From the NCBI GenBank assembly GCA_051886215.1, contig JBJEXX010000082.1:1-35393 (forward strand): 35,393 bases of DNA. Reading direction: 5' to 3'. A program made the translations under genes and the position numbers. The notes below the pieces were generated by a model, which had not been told where the DNA came from, ran no database searches, and worked only from the letters and a program-made list of their open reading frames with translations. Within the stretch, counting starts at the first letter, position 1. Each line of letters begins with the position of its first letter. This DNA is from JBJEXX01 sp051886215 (GTDB lineage: Bacteria > Bacillota_I > Bacilli_A > RF39 > UBA660). Below, piece by piece: positions 13,196 through 22,078 of this stretch.

Positions 13196-14266
13196 ATGAA
13201 AACATATAAAAGTTTAATAAAGGCTTTACTTGTTTTTTTAGTGACTTTAATAATCTTTTTTATAAGTTTATATAGATATGAGATATCACCAACATCAAAA
13301 GATAATACTATAATTGAAGTTAAAATAGATAAAGGTATGACTACTAAAAGTATTGCTAAAGAATTGAAAAAACAAGATTTAATAAGAAATAAAACTTTTT
13401 TCTATTTATATGTAAAATTTAATAATATAAACATTAAAGCTTCAACTTATGAATTGTCTAAAGATCAAGGTATGAAAGAAATAGTAGAAACTTTACATAA
13501 AGGAAGTAATTATAATCCTAATAGTATAAGAATTACTTTCCAAGAAGGTCTTAATATGAGACAAATTGCAAAGTTAATAGAAAAAAATACAAATAATTCA
13601 TATAATATAGTTTTAGAAAAAGCAAGTGATAAAGATTTCTTAAATAAAGTAATAAAAAAGTATTGGTTTATAACTGAAGATATTTTAAATGAAGAAATTT
13701 ATTATAAATTAGAAGGTTATTTACATCCAAATACATATGAATTTTCTGGAAAAGATGTAACAGTAGAAGAAATATTTACTAAAATGCTAGATGAAGAAAA
13801 GAAAATTTTAGATGTTTATAAAGAAGAATTATATAAAAAAGATTATAATATTCATGAAATATTAACTATTGCTTCTATGTGTGAATTAGAGGGAAGCGAA
13901 AAATATCGTAAAGACATTGCGGGAGTATTTTATAATAGATTAGATATGAATATGAATTTAGGCAGTGATGTTACAACATATTATGGTGCCAAAATAGAAA
14001 TGAATGAAAGAGATTTAACTACTGAAGAAATAAATACTACTAATGCTTACAATACTAGAAGTAATAAAATGGCTGGTAAACTTCCAGTAAGTCCAATATG
14101 TAATCCTTCTAAATCAAGTATTGAAGCTGCAATTAATCCAAATAAGAATAAATATTATTATTTTGTTGCGGATAAGAATGGTAAAGTTTACTTTTCTAAA
14201 ACAGGTACAGAACACTTTCAAACTATTAATGAAATCAAAAGCAAAGGAGATTGGATAGAGTGGTAG
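13196..14266 (+). CDS. mltG: Endolytic murein transglycosylase MltG
   Basis: MltG cuts nascent peptidoglycan strands inside the chain, releasing glycan from the membrane and helping to set strand length. This 356-residue protein has one N-terminal membrane helix (about residues 9-27) after a short KTYKSLIK cytoplasmic tail, then a LysM-like domain (about 40-100) and the YceG catalytic domain. The catalytic Glu is Glu230 in TIASMCELEGS, matching the SIVEKE site of other MltG proteins. AGVFYNRLDMNMNLGSD, NAYNTR and LPVSPICNPSKSSIEAA follow in the usual order. The ribosome binding site is AAAGGAG. The 3' end overlaps the next gene by a few bases. Confidence 0.95.
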   Translation: MKTYKSLIKALLVFLVTLIIFFISLYRYEISPTSKDNTIIEVKIDKGMTTKSIAKELKKQDLIRNKTFFYLYVKFNNINIKASTYELSKDQGMKEIVETLHKGSNYNPNSIRITFQEGLNMRQIAKLIEKNTNNSYNIVLEKASDKDFLNKVIKKYWFITEDILNEEIYYKLEGYLHPNTYEFSGKDVTVEEIFTKMLDEEKKILDVYKEELYKKDYNIHEILTIASMCELEGSEKYRKDIAGVFYNRLDMNMNLGSDVTTYYGAKIEMNERDLTTEEINTTNAYNTRSNKMAGKLPVSPICNPSKSSIEAAINPNKNKYYYFVADKNGKVYFSKTGTEHFQTINEIKSKGDWIEW

Positions 14267-14862
14267 ATAGTAATACTTATTCAATTATAAGAAATATAAA
14301 AGATTATGCTAAAAAAGAAAAAGTTCCTATCATGCAAGATGAAGGTATAAGTTTTTTAACAACTTTTATTATCAAAAATCAAATAAAAAATATTTTAGAA
14401 ATAGGAACTGCAATAGGTTATTCTGCAATAATGATGGCTTTATGTAATCCTAATGTAAAAATAACTTCTATAGAAAGAGATGAAAAAAGATATTTAGAAG
14501 CAATTAAAAATATAAAAAAATTAAATTTAGAAAATAGAATAACTTTAATTTTTAATGATGCTTTAAATGTAAAATTAGATGATAAATATGACCTTATTTT
14601 CATAGATGCCGCAAAAAGTCAAAACATTAAATTTTTTGAAAGATTTGAAAAAAATCTAGATAATAGAGGTTATATCATTACCGATAATATGATGTTTCAT
14701 GGCTATGTAGAAAAAGACGAAAAAGATATTAAAAATAGAGATTTAAGAGGATTAGTTAGAAAAATAAAACTTTATATTGAATATTTAGAAAACAATCCTA
14801 AATATAAAACTGTTTTTCATAATAAAATAGGAGATGGAATCGCAGTAACTTCCTTAAAGTAG
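14260..14862 (+). CDS. SAM-dependent O-methyltransferase, TrmR/YrrM-like
   Basis: A class I methyltransferase of the O-methyltransferase family, 200 residues from a GTG at 14260. That start is preferred because AAAGGAGA ends 9 bases upstream; a TTG at 14251 would touch it. Motif I is ILEIGTAIGYSAI (about residues 45-57), followed by ITSIERDEKRYLEA and YDLIFIDAAKSQ, where the acidic residues bind the metal and cofactor. NMMFHGYV near 145 is also family-like. In Bacillus subtilis the gene after mltG is yrrM (TrmR), which methylates the wobble uridine ho5U34 of tRNAs to mo5U. Same family and same position make that role likely here, but it is inferred. It overlaps mltG by 7 bases. Confidence 0.87.
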   Translation: MVDSNTYSIIRNIKDYAKKEKVPIMQDEGISFLTTFIIKNQIKNILEIGTAIGYSAIMMALCNPNVKITSIERDEKRYLEAIKNIKKLNLENRITLIFNDALNVKLDDKYDLIFIDAAKSQNIKFFERFEKNLDNRGYIITDNMMFHGYVEKDEKDIKNRDLRGLVRKIKLYIEYLENNPKYKTVFHNKIGDGIAVTSLK

Positions 14863-14869
14863 GTGACAT

Positions 14870-15151
14870 ATGATAGTTAATGGTAAAAAAGTTGATGTAA
14901 ATCAACTAACAGAATTACAAAATAAAAATTTTTATAGAAGAACAAAAAAAGGAATTATGTTAAACGATGAACAAAGAGAAGTTTTAACTAGACATGGAAT
15001 AAATTATGAAGAATGTATTAATTTACAAGAATTACTTTTTCAAATAGAAGAATGCTTGAATGAAGAAAATATGGATTTTGAAAATATGGATTTAGAAAAC
15101 ATATCGTTAGAACTTTCAGAAATGTATTATTATAATTATACTAATAAATAG
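14870..15151 (+). CDS. Hypothetical protein (93 aa), acidic C-terminus
   Basis: An unrecognised 93-residue protein. The start is preceded by AGGTGACAT. The N-terminal half is basic (MIVNGKKVDVNQ, then NFYRRTKKGIMLNDEQREVL). The C-terminal half is strongly acidic, with a small repeat, MDFENMDLENIS (about residues 67-78). Two Cys at about 49 and 60 are not in a metal-binding pattern. There is no membrane helix. It lies 7 bases after the O-methyltransferase and 12 bases before the MscS channel, so it is inside the mltG-to-pseudouridine-synthase run and probably co-transcribed. No function can be given. Confidence 0.7.
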   Translation: MIVNGKKVDVNQLTELQNKNFYRRTKKGIMLNDEQREVLTRHGINYEECINLQELLFQIEECLNEENMDFENMDLENISLELSEMYYYNYTNK

Positions 15152-15163
15152 GAGTAATATTAT

Positions 15164-15970
15164 ATGGAAAAAATTGTAGAAATAATATTAAAAAAAGAAT
15201 TTTATGGTCCAATTATTACTATTGGTATTGGTTATATTATTTATCTTTTAATAATAAATATTTTACATACTATAATAAATAAAGGTAAAGATGAATTTGA
15301 AAAGAAAAGAAGAGTTACAGTTTTAAACTTATTTGAAAATATTATCAAATGGCTTACTTGGGCAATAATAATAATAGTAATATTAAATATATTTGGAGTT
15401 AATACTACTTCCATAATTGCGTCTTTAGGTGCTGTAGGAGTGGTACTAGGATTAGCGTTACAAGATACGGTTAAAGACTTAATAGGTGGAATATCAATTA
15501 TATTTGGTAACTATTTTGTAGTAGGAGATACTGTTGAATATAAAGGATTTATGGGAAAAGTTATAGATTTAAATCTAAAATCAACAAAAATAGAAAAATA
15601 TACTGGTGAGGTACTAATAGTAGCTAATAAAAATATAGATGAAGTAATTAATTTATCTCAAAAAAAAGCAACTCATATTATAAAAATACCAACTGCTTAT
15701 GAAGAAAAAAAAGAAAAGATTGAAGTATCTATTGCGAGAATACTAGTAAAAATAAGAAACTTAAAATATGTAAATGTAGTTGATTATTTAGGTATAGATG
15801 AATTAGGAGAATCTGCTGTATATTATGCTATTAAAGTTACTTGTAAACAAGATAAACGTTGGGATATAAAAAGAGCGGTTTTAGGCATAATAAAAGAAGA
15901 ATTCGATAGTGCTAAAATAAAGATTCCATATAATCAATTAGAAATAAGACAAGGAAAAGAAATAAAATAA
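15164..15970 (+). CDS. MscS-family mechanosensitive channel
   Basis: A small-conductance mechanosensitive ion channel that opens under osmotic downshock. It has 268 residues. Three hydrophobic segments lie at about residues 13-36 (PIITIGIGYIIYLLIINIL), 62-80 and the pore-lining helix at 83-110, which has the Gly/Ala packing pattern SLGAVGVVLGLALQDTV. The beta domain follows (FGNYFVVGDTVEYKGFMGKV) and the C-terminal alpha/beta domain ends at IPYNQLEIRQ. This is the shorter YkuT-like type with three membrane helices. The ribosome binding site is TAGGAG. Its stop codon is directly followed by the ATG of the next gene, so the two are tightly coupled. Confidence 0.92.
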   Translation: MEKIVEIILKKEFYGPIITIGIGYIIYLLIINILHTIINKGKDEFEKKRRVTVLNLFENIIKWLTWAIIIIVILNIFGVNTTSIIASLGAVGVVLGLALQDTVKDLIGGISIIFGNYFVVGDTVEYKGFMGKVIDLNLKSTKIEKYTGEVLIVANKNIDEVINLSQKKATHIIKIPTAYEEKKEKIEVSIARILVKIRNLKYVNVVDYLGIDELGESAVYYAIKVTCKQDKRWDIKRAVLGIIKEEFDSAKIKIPYNQLEIRQGKEIK

Positions 15971-16825
15971 ATGAAAAATATATTAGAGTTAAAAGTAAAA
16001 AATGATGATTATCTTTTACAATATTTATTAAAAAATATTACTAATAAATCTAAAAATAATATTAAAACTTTTTTAACTAAAGGTAATGTCTTAGTAAATA
16101 ATCAAGTTATAACTAAATATGATTATGTATTAAAAAAAGGTGACTTAATAATAGTAAGAATATCTAATATTAATAACAAAATAAAAAATATTAATATTAT
16201 ATATGAAGATGATGATTTTATTGTTGTAAATAAACCGCATAATTTACTTTCTGTCGCGACTAATAAAGAAAAAACTAAAACCCTATATCATTTAGTTAGA
16301 GAACATTTAAAATCACATGATAAAAAAAGTAAATTATTTATTGTTCATAGACTAGATAAAGAAACATCAGGTATAGTATTATTTGCCAAAAACGAAAGAA
16401 TTAAAACTATGCTTCAAAATAATTGGAACAAATTAGTTGATAGAAGATATTTAGCTTTAGTAGAAGGCAAAGTAACTAAAGAAAATGATACTATTGTTTC
16501 TTATTTACAAGAAACAAATACTTTACATGTCTATTCATCAGCAACAGGTAAAAAAGCTTCTACTTCTTATAAAAAACTAAAATCAAATAAAAAATATTCC
16601 TTACTTGAAATAAAAATAAATACAGGAAGAAAAAATCAAATAAGAGTTCACTTATCTGATATAAATCATCCTATTGTAGGAGATAAAAAATATAATGCTA
16701 AAACTAATCCTATAAATAGATTGTGTTTACATGCATATTCATTAAATTTTATTAATCCAATTAATAATAAGAAGTATTCTTTTAAAACAGAAGAACCACT
16801 TGATATAATAAATTTAATAAAATAA
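15971..16825 (+). CDS. RluA/RluD-family pseudouridine synthase with S4 domain
   Basis: Converts specific uridines of 23S rRNA (RluD: 1911/1915/1917 in E. coli numbering) to pseudouridine. The 284-residue protein has an N-terminal S4 RNA-binding domain (about residues 1-65, with VLVNNQVITKYDYVLKKGD) and the catalytic domain with HRLDKETSG, where Asp129 is the catalytic residue. TGRKNQIRVHLSDINHPIVGDKKY follows near residue 217-240. The exact target site cannot be assigned from sequence; a second member without S4 lies at 27384. The start codon immediately follows the MscS stop and there is no strong ribosome binding site, only AAGGAAA about 10 bases upstream. A hairpin shared with rpmB closes the unit. 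Confidence 0.92.
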   Translation: MKNILELKVKNDDYLLQYLLKNITNKSKNNIKTFLTKGNVLVNNQVITKYDYVLKKGDLIIVRISNINNKIKNINIIYEDDDFIVVNKPHNLLSVATNKEKTKTLYHLVREHLKSHDKKSKLFIVHRLDKETSGIVLFAKNERIKTMLQNNWNKLVDRRYLALVEGKVTKENDTIVSYLQETNTLHVYSSATGKKASTSYKKLKSNKKYSLLEIKINTGRKNQIRVHLSDINHPIVGDKKYNAKTNPINRLCLHAYSLNFINPINNKKYSFKTEEPLDIINLIK

Positions 16826-16849
16826 AAGCTGCATAATATTATGCAGCTT
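16826..16849. terminator. Shared terminator for convergent pseudouridine synthase and rpmB genes
   Basis: A perfect 24-base palindrome whose half-arm is AAGCTGCATAAT. It covers the last codons and stop of rpmB. On the minus strand it is followed by TTTTATTTTA, a good terminator tail. On the plus strand the tail is weaker. Confidence 0.75.
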
Positions 16850-17048
16850 GTTCATTTGTATTTTCTTCTTCAACTTTTTGATCGTTTTTTAATAAAGTTC
16901 TTTTTTCTCTTGCTGTTAATCTAACTTTAGTACCATCTTCTAAAGTAACAACTTGAAGATTTAATTTTTGTTTATGTCTAGTAGCGTTTAAAGCGTGAGA
17001 TCTTCTATTTCCAAACATTGGTTTTTTTCCAGTAACATTAACTGCCAT
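16839..17048 (-). CDS. rpmB: 50S ribosomal protein L28
   Basis: L28 is a small basic protein of the large ribosomal subunit. The protein (69 residues) starts MAVNVTGKKPMFGNRRSHALNATRHK, matching the conserved TGKK...GN.RSHA.N core split over residues 6-25, and then LQVVTLEDGTKVRLTAREKRTL. The start is set at 17048 because AAGGAGGG lies 7 bases upstream; an earlier in-frame ATG at 17066 would overlap that site. Compared with the usual 62-residue Bacillus form it lacks the N-terminal Cys (zinc-free form) and has an acidic tail (VEEENTNEQAA). It is transcribed on its own, opposite to its neighbours, and its 3' end lies in a terminator palindrome. Confidence 0.96.
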   Translation of the reverse strand: MAVNVTGKKPMFGNRRSHALNATRHKQKLNLQVVTLEDGTKVRLTAREKRTLLKNDQKVEEENTNEQAA

Positions 17049-17138
17049 AATATATCCCTCCTTCACTTAACTTAAGTAAAATTACTTGCTTATTAACTTT
17101 ATCATAAAACTATAAATAAGTCAAACAAAACAAGTAAA

Positions 17139-17648
17139 TTAACGACGTTTTTTTAATTCTAATAATTTCATAGAATCGTTTATCATATTATCAAACTCAT
17201 TAGAAGCTACAAAAAGTTTAGGATCTTCTAACTCTAAGTTTTCTTTAATTTTTTTACTACCTTCATAATAATTAGATTCAAAATGAAATGATAAGATAGT
17301 GGAATTTGTTAAATTATCTATTGTATTATCATTCACATCTCTACATAGTTTTTTAATATCTTTTTTTATAGTTTTATATATTTCCTTTTGACCTTTATAA
17401 CCTAAATCATAAAAACTTTCCATTTCTCTATATAGAGGGCTAAATCCAAGAACATGATATGACAATAAAGTATAGAAATGCCTCAAAGTATTTTTTCTTA
17501 TTTCTTTTTGTCTTAATTTAATAAACTCAAGAAAAAGAAATACTAACTCATCATCCATTAAATTATTAACTTGATCATCATCAATTCCTGTAATATATAA
17601 AATATAATTCATTATATAATTTCTTGATTCGTCAGTAAAAAATTCCAT
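17139..17648 (-). CDS. Hypothetical protein (169 aa)
   Basis: An unrecognised, helical cytoplasmic protein of 169 residues read on the minus strand. The ATG is preceded by CAGGAGGTTTAG, a strong ribosome binding site. The N-terminal half is hydrophobic and acidic (MEFFTDESRNYIMNYILYI, DDELVFLFLEFIKLRQKEIRK); the C-terminal half is mixed and ends in a basic LELKKRR. One Cys is present. No signal peptide, membrane helix or catalytic motif is clear. It has its own promoter at 17675-17703, back to back with dnaE. It lies upstream of rpmB on the same strand, with a gap of about 90 bases. No function can be given. Confidence 0.65.
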   Translation of the reverse strand: MEFFTDESRNYIMNYILYITGIDDDQVNNLMDDELVFLFLEFIKLRQKEIRKNTLRHFYTLLSYHVLGFSPLYREMESFYDLGYKGQKEIYKTIKKDIKKLCRDVNDNTIDNLTNSTILSFHFESNYYEGSKKIKENLELEDPKLFVASNEFDNMINDSMKLLELKKRR

Positions 17649-17674
17649 ACTAAACCTCCTGTATATAGTTGCTT

Positions 17675-17703
17675 ATTATACCAGAATTTTATTTATTTGT
17701 AAA
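17675..17703 (-). promoter_or_regulatory. Promoter of the 169-aa minus-strand gene
   Basis: Read on the minus strand: TTTACA, 17 bases, TATAAT, with TG one base before the -10 (TGGTATAAT). The ribosome binding site and ATG follow about 27 bases later. Confidence 0.7.
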
Positions 17704-17783
17704 TGAATTATAAAATATTCTAACTAATAATATGTTTATATACTATAATTTGTGTTAAAATAAGTTTAAGAAAGGAGGTATTT

Positions 17784-20723
17784 ATGTATACACCACTTTA
17801 TATAAAAACTAATTACTCACTTTTATCAAGTTTAATTAAAGTAGAAGATTTAATAGAATTCGCCAAAGCTCATAAGATACCTTCTTTAGGAATATGTGAT
17901 AATAATATGTATATCACAATGAAATTTTATAAATTATGTAAAGAAAATAATATAAAACCTATAATAGGTTTAGAAATAAAAATAGATGATTATAAGATAC
18001 TATGTTTCGCTAAAGACTATAATGGCTATAAAAGTTTAATAAAATTAGAAACTATTCAAAGTAAAAATAAAGTAACTTTAGAAGAATTAAAAACATATAA
18101 TAATAGTCTAATTACTATAATTCCATATTTCTATAATAATGTATATGATAAAGTAAAAGAACATGTAAATGAAATATATATAGGTATTAGTAATAAACAA
18201 GAAGAAAATGAAGCAATTCATATTACTAATAATATAGTTTATATTAATGAATCTTTATATTTAGAAGAATCTGATAGTAAATATTTAAAATATTTAACTA
18301 TGATTAGAGATAATAAAACTATTAGTGATGATGTAAAAGAAGAAAAAGATAAATTTATAAGACTAAATAATATATATAATTATGCATCTAATATATCATT
18401 AGAAAATACCAATATAATTGCGGATAGTTGTAATTTAGAATTTAAAAAAAATGATTTATTATTACCAATATATAAAGATACTAAAGGCTTATCTAGTTTT
18501 GAATATTTATATAATTTAACTATGAAAGGTTTAAATAAAAGATTTAATGGTAATGTAGAAAATAAATATATTGAAAGACTAAAATATGAATTAAATATTA
18601 TTGAAAAAATGGGCTTTTCTAATTACTTTTTAGTAGTATATGATTTTATAAAATATAGTAAAAATAATAATATATTAGTAGGTCCTGGACGTGGTTCAGC
18701 AGCTGGAAGTTTAGTAAGTTTCTCCTTAGGAATTACTGATATTGATCCAATAAAATATGATCTTTTATTTGAAAGATTTTTAAATCCAGAACGCATTACT
18801 ATGCCTGATATAGATACAGATTTTCCAGATGTTTATAGAGACCAAGTTATAGAATATGTAAAAAATAAATATGGAGAAAAGAATGTTTCTGGGATAATTA
18901 CTTTTGGTACCTTAGGAGCTAAACAAGCAATTCGCGATGTATCTAGAACACTCAATATAGCGTTACCTAAAGTAGATGCAATATGTAAAACATTACCAAC
19001 ATTTTCAAAATTAAAATTAAAAGATGTTTATAAAGAAAATGAAAAATTTAGAAATTTAATTGATAGTGAAAAACAAACACAATTTATGTTTGAAATAGCG
19101 TCTTACCTAGAAGGATTTCCTCGTCATACTAGTATGCATGCTGCCGGTATTGTCATGAGTGAAGAACCATTAGATGAAGTTATACCTCTTGACTATAGTG
19201 ATAACATGTATGTTACAGGTTATTCAATGGAATACCTTGAAGAGTTAGGATTATTAAAAATGGACTTTTTAGGTTTAAAAAACTTAACTACTATAATGAA
19301 CATAATTAAAGATATTAAAAATAGTCAAGGAATAGATATTAATTTTTCTAATATTCCTTTAAATGATAAAAAAGCTTTAAAAATATTTTATGATGCAAAT
19401 ACATCTGGAATTTTTCAATTTGAATCAAGTGGTATGAGAAATTTCTTAAGAAAACTTAAACCAACTACTTTTGAAGATATATTTGCTGCAATAGCTCTTT
19501 TTAGACCAGGTCCAGCAGTTAATATAGACTCTTATATAAGGAGAAAAGAAGGAAAAGAACCAATAGATTATATTGATCCTAGTTTAAAACCAATATTAGA
19601 AAATACTTATGGAATAATAATTTATCAAGAACAAATTATGCAAATAGCCAGAACCCTAGCAGGTTATACTTTAGGTGAAGCTGATATTTTAAGAAGAGCA
19701 ATGAGTAAGAAAAAATTAAATGTTCTTCAAAATGAAGAAGAAAAATTTATTCAAGGAAGTATTAAAAATGGTTATAGTAAAGAAATTGCAAAAAAAGTAT
19801 TTGATTTAATTTTGAATTTTGCTAATTATGGATTTAATAGAGCGCATTCAGTTGCTTATTCAATAATTGCTTATAAAATGGCATATTTAAAAGCTTATTT
19901 TCCTAAAGAATTCTTTTCTAACTTATTATCATCAGTTATTGGAAGTGAAAGTAAAACAGAAGAATATATTTACGAAGCTAAAGCTAATAACATAAATATT
20001 TTAAAACCCGATATAAATATAAGTACAGATTATTATAAAGTAGTAGATGAAGGTATTGTATTTCCACTTTCTAATATAAAAAATATAGGAACAGTTGCTT
20101 GCAAACAAATATTAGATGCTAGAGATATATCATTTACAGATTTATATGATGCAATGTATAAATTAGTAAAAAATAATATTTCTAAAAAAATGATAGAATC
20201 TTTAATTTATGCATCTTGTTTTGACTCGTTCGGTTATAATAAAAAAACTTTAATAGATAATTTAGATGATATATTAAATTATGCAGAATTAATTGTTGAT
20301 TTAGATCCATCTCTAGTAGAAAAACCAGATATAAAAGAAAAAGAAGAATATAAAAAAGTAGATTTAATTGAAAAAGAAAAACAAGTATTTGGTATATACT
20401 TAAGTAATCATCCTACTTTAGCGTATAAAAATATTTATAAAACTATAGAATTAACAGAAATAGATAAATATTTAAATAAACAGATAGATTTAATTTTATT
20501 AATAGAAAAAATAAAAATTATAGATACTAAAAAGAAAGAAAAAATGGCTTTTATAACTGCAAGTGATGATAAAAGAACTATAGAATTGACTCTTTTTCCA
20601 AGAACCTATAACTATTATTTAGATATTATAGAAAAAGGAAAAATAGTTAAAGTAAAGGGGATGGTAGAAAAAAGATATGCTTCTTTACAAGTAATAGTGT
20701 CAACTATAGAAGAATTAGATTAA
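17784..20723 (+). CDS. dnaE: DNA polymerase III subunit alpha, DnaE
   Basis: A replicative C-family DNA polymerase. In PolC-bearing Firmicutes DnaE extends primers on the lagging strand before PolC takes over. The protein has 979 residues, on the short side for DnaE (usually about 1,100). The polymerase core is intact: GPGRGSAAGSLVSF, then PDIDTDFPD with catalytic Asp342 and Asp344, and MDFLGLKNL with Asp494. The N-terminal PHP domain (about residues 1-200) is degenerate: the metal-binding His-x-x-x-His of motif I is replaced by Pro4 and Lys8 (LYIKTNYS). A finger domain, a helix-hairpin-helix region and a C-terminal OB-fold (KMAFITASDDKRTIELTLF, about 910-930) follow. No proofreading exonuclease domain is seen. 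The ribosome binding site is GAAAGGAGG, 7 bases before the ATG. A -10-like TATAAT at 17744-17749 may be its promoter. Confidence 0.96.
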   Translation: MYTPLYIKTNYSLLSSLIKVEDLIEFAKAHKIPSLGICDNNMYITMKFYKLCKENNIKPIIGLEIKIDDYKILCFAKDYNGYKSLIKLETIQSKNKVTLEELKTYNNSLITIIPYFYNNVYDKVKEHVNEIYIGISNKQEENEAIHITNNIVYINESLYLEESDSKYLKYLTMIRDNKTISDDVKEEKDKFIRLNNIYNYASNISLENTNIIADSCNLEFKKNDLLLPIYKDTKGLSSFEYLYNLTMKGLNKRFNGNVENKYIERLKYELNIIEKMGFSNYFLVVYDFIKYSKNNNILVGPGRGSAAGSLVSFSLGITDIDPIKYDLLFERFLNPERITMPDIDTDFPDVYRDQVIEYVKNKYGEKNVSGIITFGTLGAKQAIRDVSRTLNIALPKVDAICKTLPTFSKLKLKDVYKENEKFRNLIDSEKQTQFMFEIASYLEGFPRHTSMHAAGIVMSEEPLDEVIPLDYSDNMYVTGYSMEYLEELGLLKMDFLGLKNLTTIMNIIKDIKNSQGIDINFSNIPLNDKKALKIFYDANTSGIFQFESSGMRNFLRKLKPTTFEDIFAAIALFRPGPAVNIDSYIRRKEGKEPIDYIDPSLKPILENTYGIIIYQEQIMQIARTLAGYTLGEADILRRAMSKKKLNVLQNEEEKFIQGSIKNGYSKEIAKKVFDLILNFANYGFNRAHSVAYSIIAYKMAYLKAYFPKEFFSNLLSSVIGSESKTEEYIYEAKANNINILKPDINISTDYYKVVDEGIVFPLSNIKNIGTVACKQILDARDISFTDLYDAMYKLVKNNISKKMIESLIYASCFDSFGYNKKTLIDNLDDILNYAELIVDLDPSLVEKPDIKEKEEYKKVDLIEKEKQVFGIYLSNHPTLAYKNIYKTIELTEIDKYLNKQIDLILLIEKIKIIDTKKKEKMAFITASDDKRTIELTLFPRTYNYYLDIIEKGKIVKVKGMVEKRYASLQVIVSTIEELD

Positions 20724-20786
20724 TTCTAAATTTATTTCTTTTGCGTATATAAAAAAAGTAAGTTATTATTAATATGAGGTGTAAAT

Positions 20787-21242
20787 ATGAATTGTAAAAG
20801 ATGTGGAAGTGTATTGAATAAAGAAGATAAATTTTGTGGAGTATGTGGAAATAAAGTTGAAATGGCTAATAATATGGAAAGCAGTACAAATAATCAAAAT
20901 ATAGAAAATAATATAAATAATCAACAAATAGATCAAATTTATCAATATCAACAAGTTAATAATCAAGTTCCTAATTATAACACTCAAAACTATCAAAATA
21001 CTCAAGTAAAAAAAGATGATAATGAAACTGCTTGTTTAATTTGTGGAATTATGTCATTCTTTACTTGTTGGATAGGTATAATTCTAGGAATTGTTGCGAT
21101 TGTATTAGGATCTAAAACAAAAAAAGCAACTGGCAAAATGCCAGCAGGTATGATATGTGGAATAATATCTGTAAGTATTTATTCTTTAATTATCTTAGTT
21201 TACATTTTCTTAATTGCAATATCTATTGCTATGGAAATTTAA
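20787..21242 (+). CDS. Zinc-ribbon membrane protein with DUF4190-like region
   Basis: A 151-residue protein in three parts. Residues about 2-22 form a zinc ribbon, CKRCGSVLNKEDKFCGVCG, with two CxxC pairs. A Gln/Asn-rich linker of about 50 residues follows (NNQQIDQIYQYQQVNNQ). The end is a two-helix membrane region with the DUF4190-like pattern CGIMSFFTCWIGIILGIVAIVLG and GKMPAGMICGIISVSIYSLI. The second segment is followed by more hydrophobic residues to the end. Proteins of this kind are common in Firmicutes and have no settled function. The ribosome binding site is GAGGTG, 8 bases before the ATG. A terminator follows at 21254. Confidence 0.85.
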   Translation: MNCKRCGSVLNKEDKFCGVCGNKVEMANNMESSTNNQNIENNINNQQIDQIYQYQQVNNQVPNYNTQNYQNTQVKKDDNETACLICGIMSFFTCWIGIILGIVAIVLGSKTKKATGKMPAGMICGIISVSIYSLIILVYIFLIAISIAMEI

Positions 21243-21253
21243 AAATATTAGAA

Positions 21254-21279
21254 AAAGAAAATTCTTGGTTTTCTTTTTT
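21254..21279 (+). terminator. Intrinsic terminator after the zinc-ribbon gene
   Basis: An AAAGAAAA/TTTTCTTT stem (21254-21261 with 21269-21276) with a 7-base loop and T-rich tail. Confidence 0.65.
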
Positions 21280-21295
21280 TTAATATTTATAAATA

Positions 21296-21324
21296 TTGTG
21301 AAGTTAAGTAATTTGTTATATAAT
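21296..21324 (+). promoter_or_regulatory. Promoter of the hydrolase-murF-ddl operon
   Basis: TTGTGA (21296-21301), 17 bases, TATAAT (21319-21324). The GTG start is at 21341, giving a leader of about 10 bases with GGTGAT as the ribosome binding site. Confidence 0.6.
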
Positions 21325-21340
21325 AATATTGGTGATTAAT

Positions 21341-22078
21341 GTGACAATAAATATAAAACAGAATAAAATATCATACATACAATATGGAGAAGGTAAAGAT
21401 ATAATTTTACTCCATGGTTGGGGTCAAAACATAGAAATGATGAAACCTCTAGGAGATAAATTATGTTCTAAATATAGAATAACTATAATAGATTTTCCGG
21501 GCTTTGGTTTGAGTGAAGAACCACAAGAAGCTTGGTATTTAGAAGATTATAAAAATATGTTAGAAGATTTAGTAAAAGAATTAAAAATAAAAAAACCAAT
21601 CTTAATAGGACATTCTTTTGGAGGAAGAGTAGCTATTAAATATGCCTCAGTAAATAAAGTTGAAAAAGTTGTATTATTAGCTAGTCCTTGTGTCAGAATT
21701 AAAGATAATAAAAGGGATTTAAAAACAAAAGTTTTAAAAAGTATAAAAAAATTACCAGGTATGAATAAACTTGGAGAATATGCTAAAAACTTTATAGGTT
21801 CAAGAGATTATAAAAATGCTAGTCCTAAGATGAGACAAATATTAGTTAATACAGTTAATGAAGATTTAACAGAGGATGCTAAAAAAATAAAAGTACCAAC
21901 ACTTCTTATATGGGGAGATCAAGATCAAGAAGCAACACTAGAAGAAGGAAAAATGTTAGAACAACTATTAGAAGATGGTGGTTTAGTTGTTTTAAATGGA
22001 TTGACTCATTATGCTTACCTTGAAGCATTGCCTAGAGTGGCAAATATAATAGATGTATTTTTAGGAGGTAATAAATGA
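21341..22078 (+). CDS. Alpha/beta hydrolase
   Basis: A 245-residue alpha/beta-fold hydrolase. The oxyanion motif HGWGQN is at about residues 26-31, the nucleophile elbow is GHSFGG with Ser92, the acid is in WGDQDQEA near 192-199 and the catalytic His is in LTHYAYLEAL near the end. The substrate is unknown; esterase or lipase-like peptidase roles are possible. A GTG at 21341 is chosen as the start because GGTGAT ends 4 bases upstream; the in-frame TTG at 21329 and GTG at 21332 lie in or before that site. It is the first gene of a run with murF (4-base overlap) and ddl, so a role near the cell wall is suggested but not proven. Confidence 0.9.
   Translation: MTINIKQNKISYIQYGEGKDIILLHGWGQNIEMMKPLGDKLCSKYRITIIDFPGFGLSEEPQEAWYLEDYKNMLEDLVKELKIKKPILIGHSFGGRVAIKYASVNKVEKVVLLASPCVRIKDNKRDLKTKVLKSIKKLPGMNKLGEYAKNFIGSRDYKNASPKMRQILVNTVNEDLTEDAKKIKVPTLLIWGDQDQEATLEEGKMLEQLLEDGGLVVLNGLTHYAYLEALPRVANIIDVFLGGNK

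Noticed and set aside
17049..17138. Promoter of rpmB
   Set aside because: TTGACT on the minus strand has only a poor -10 (TAAAGT) at the right distance, so it was not listed as a feature.
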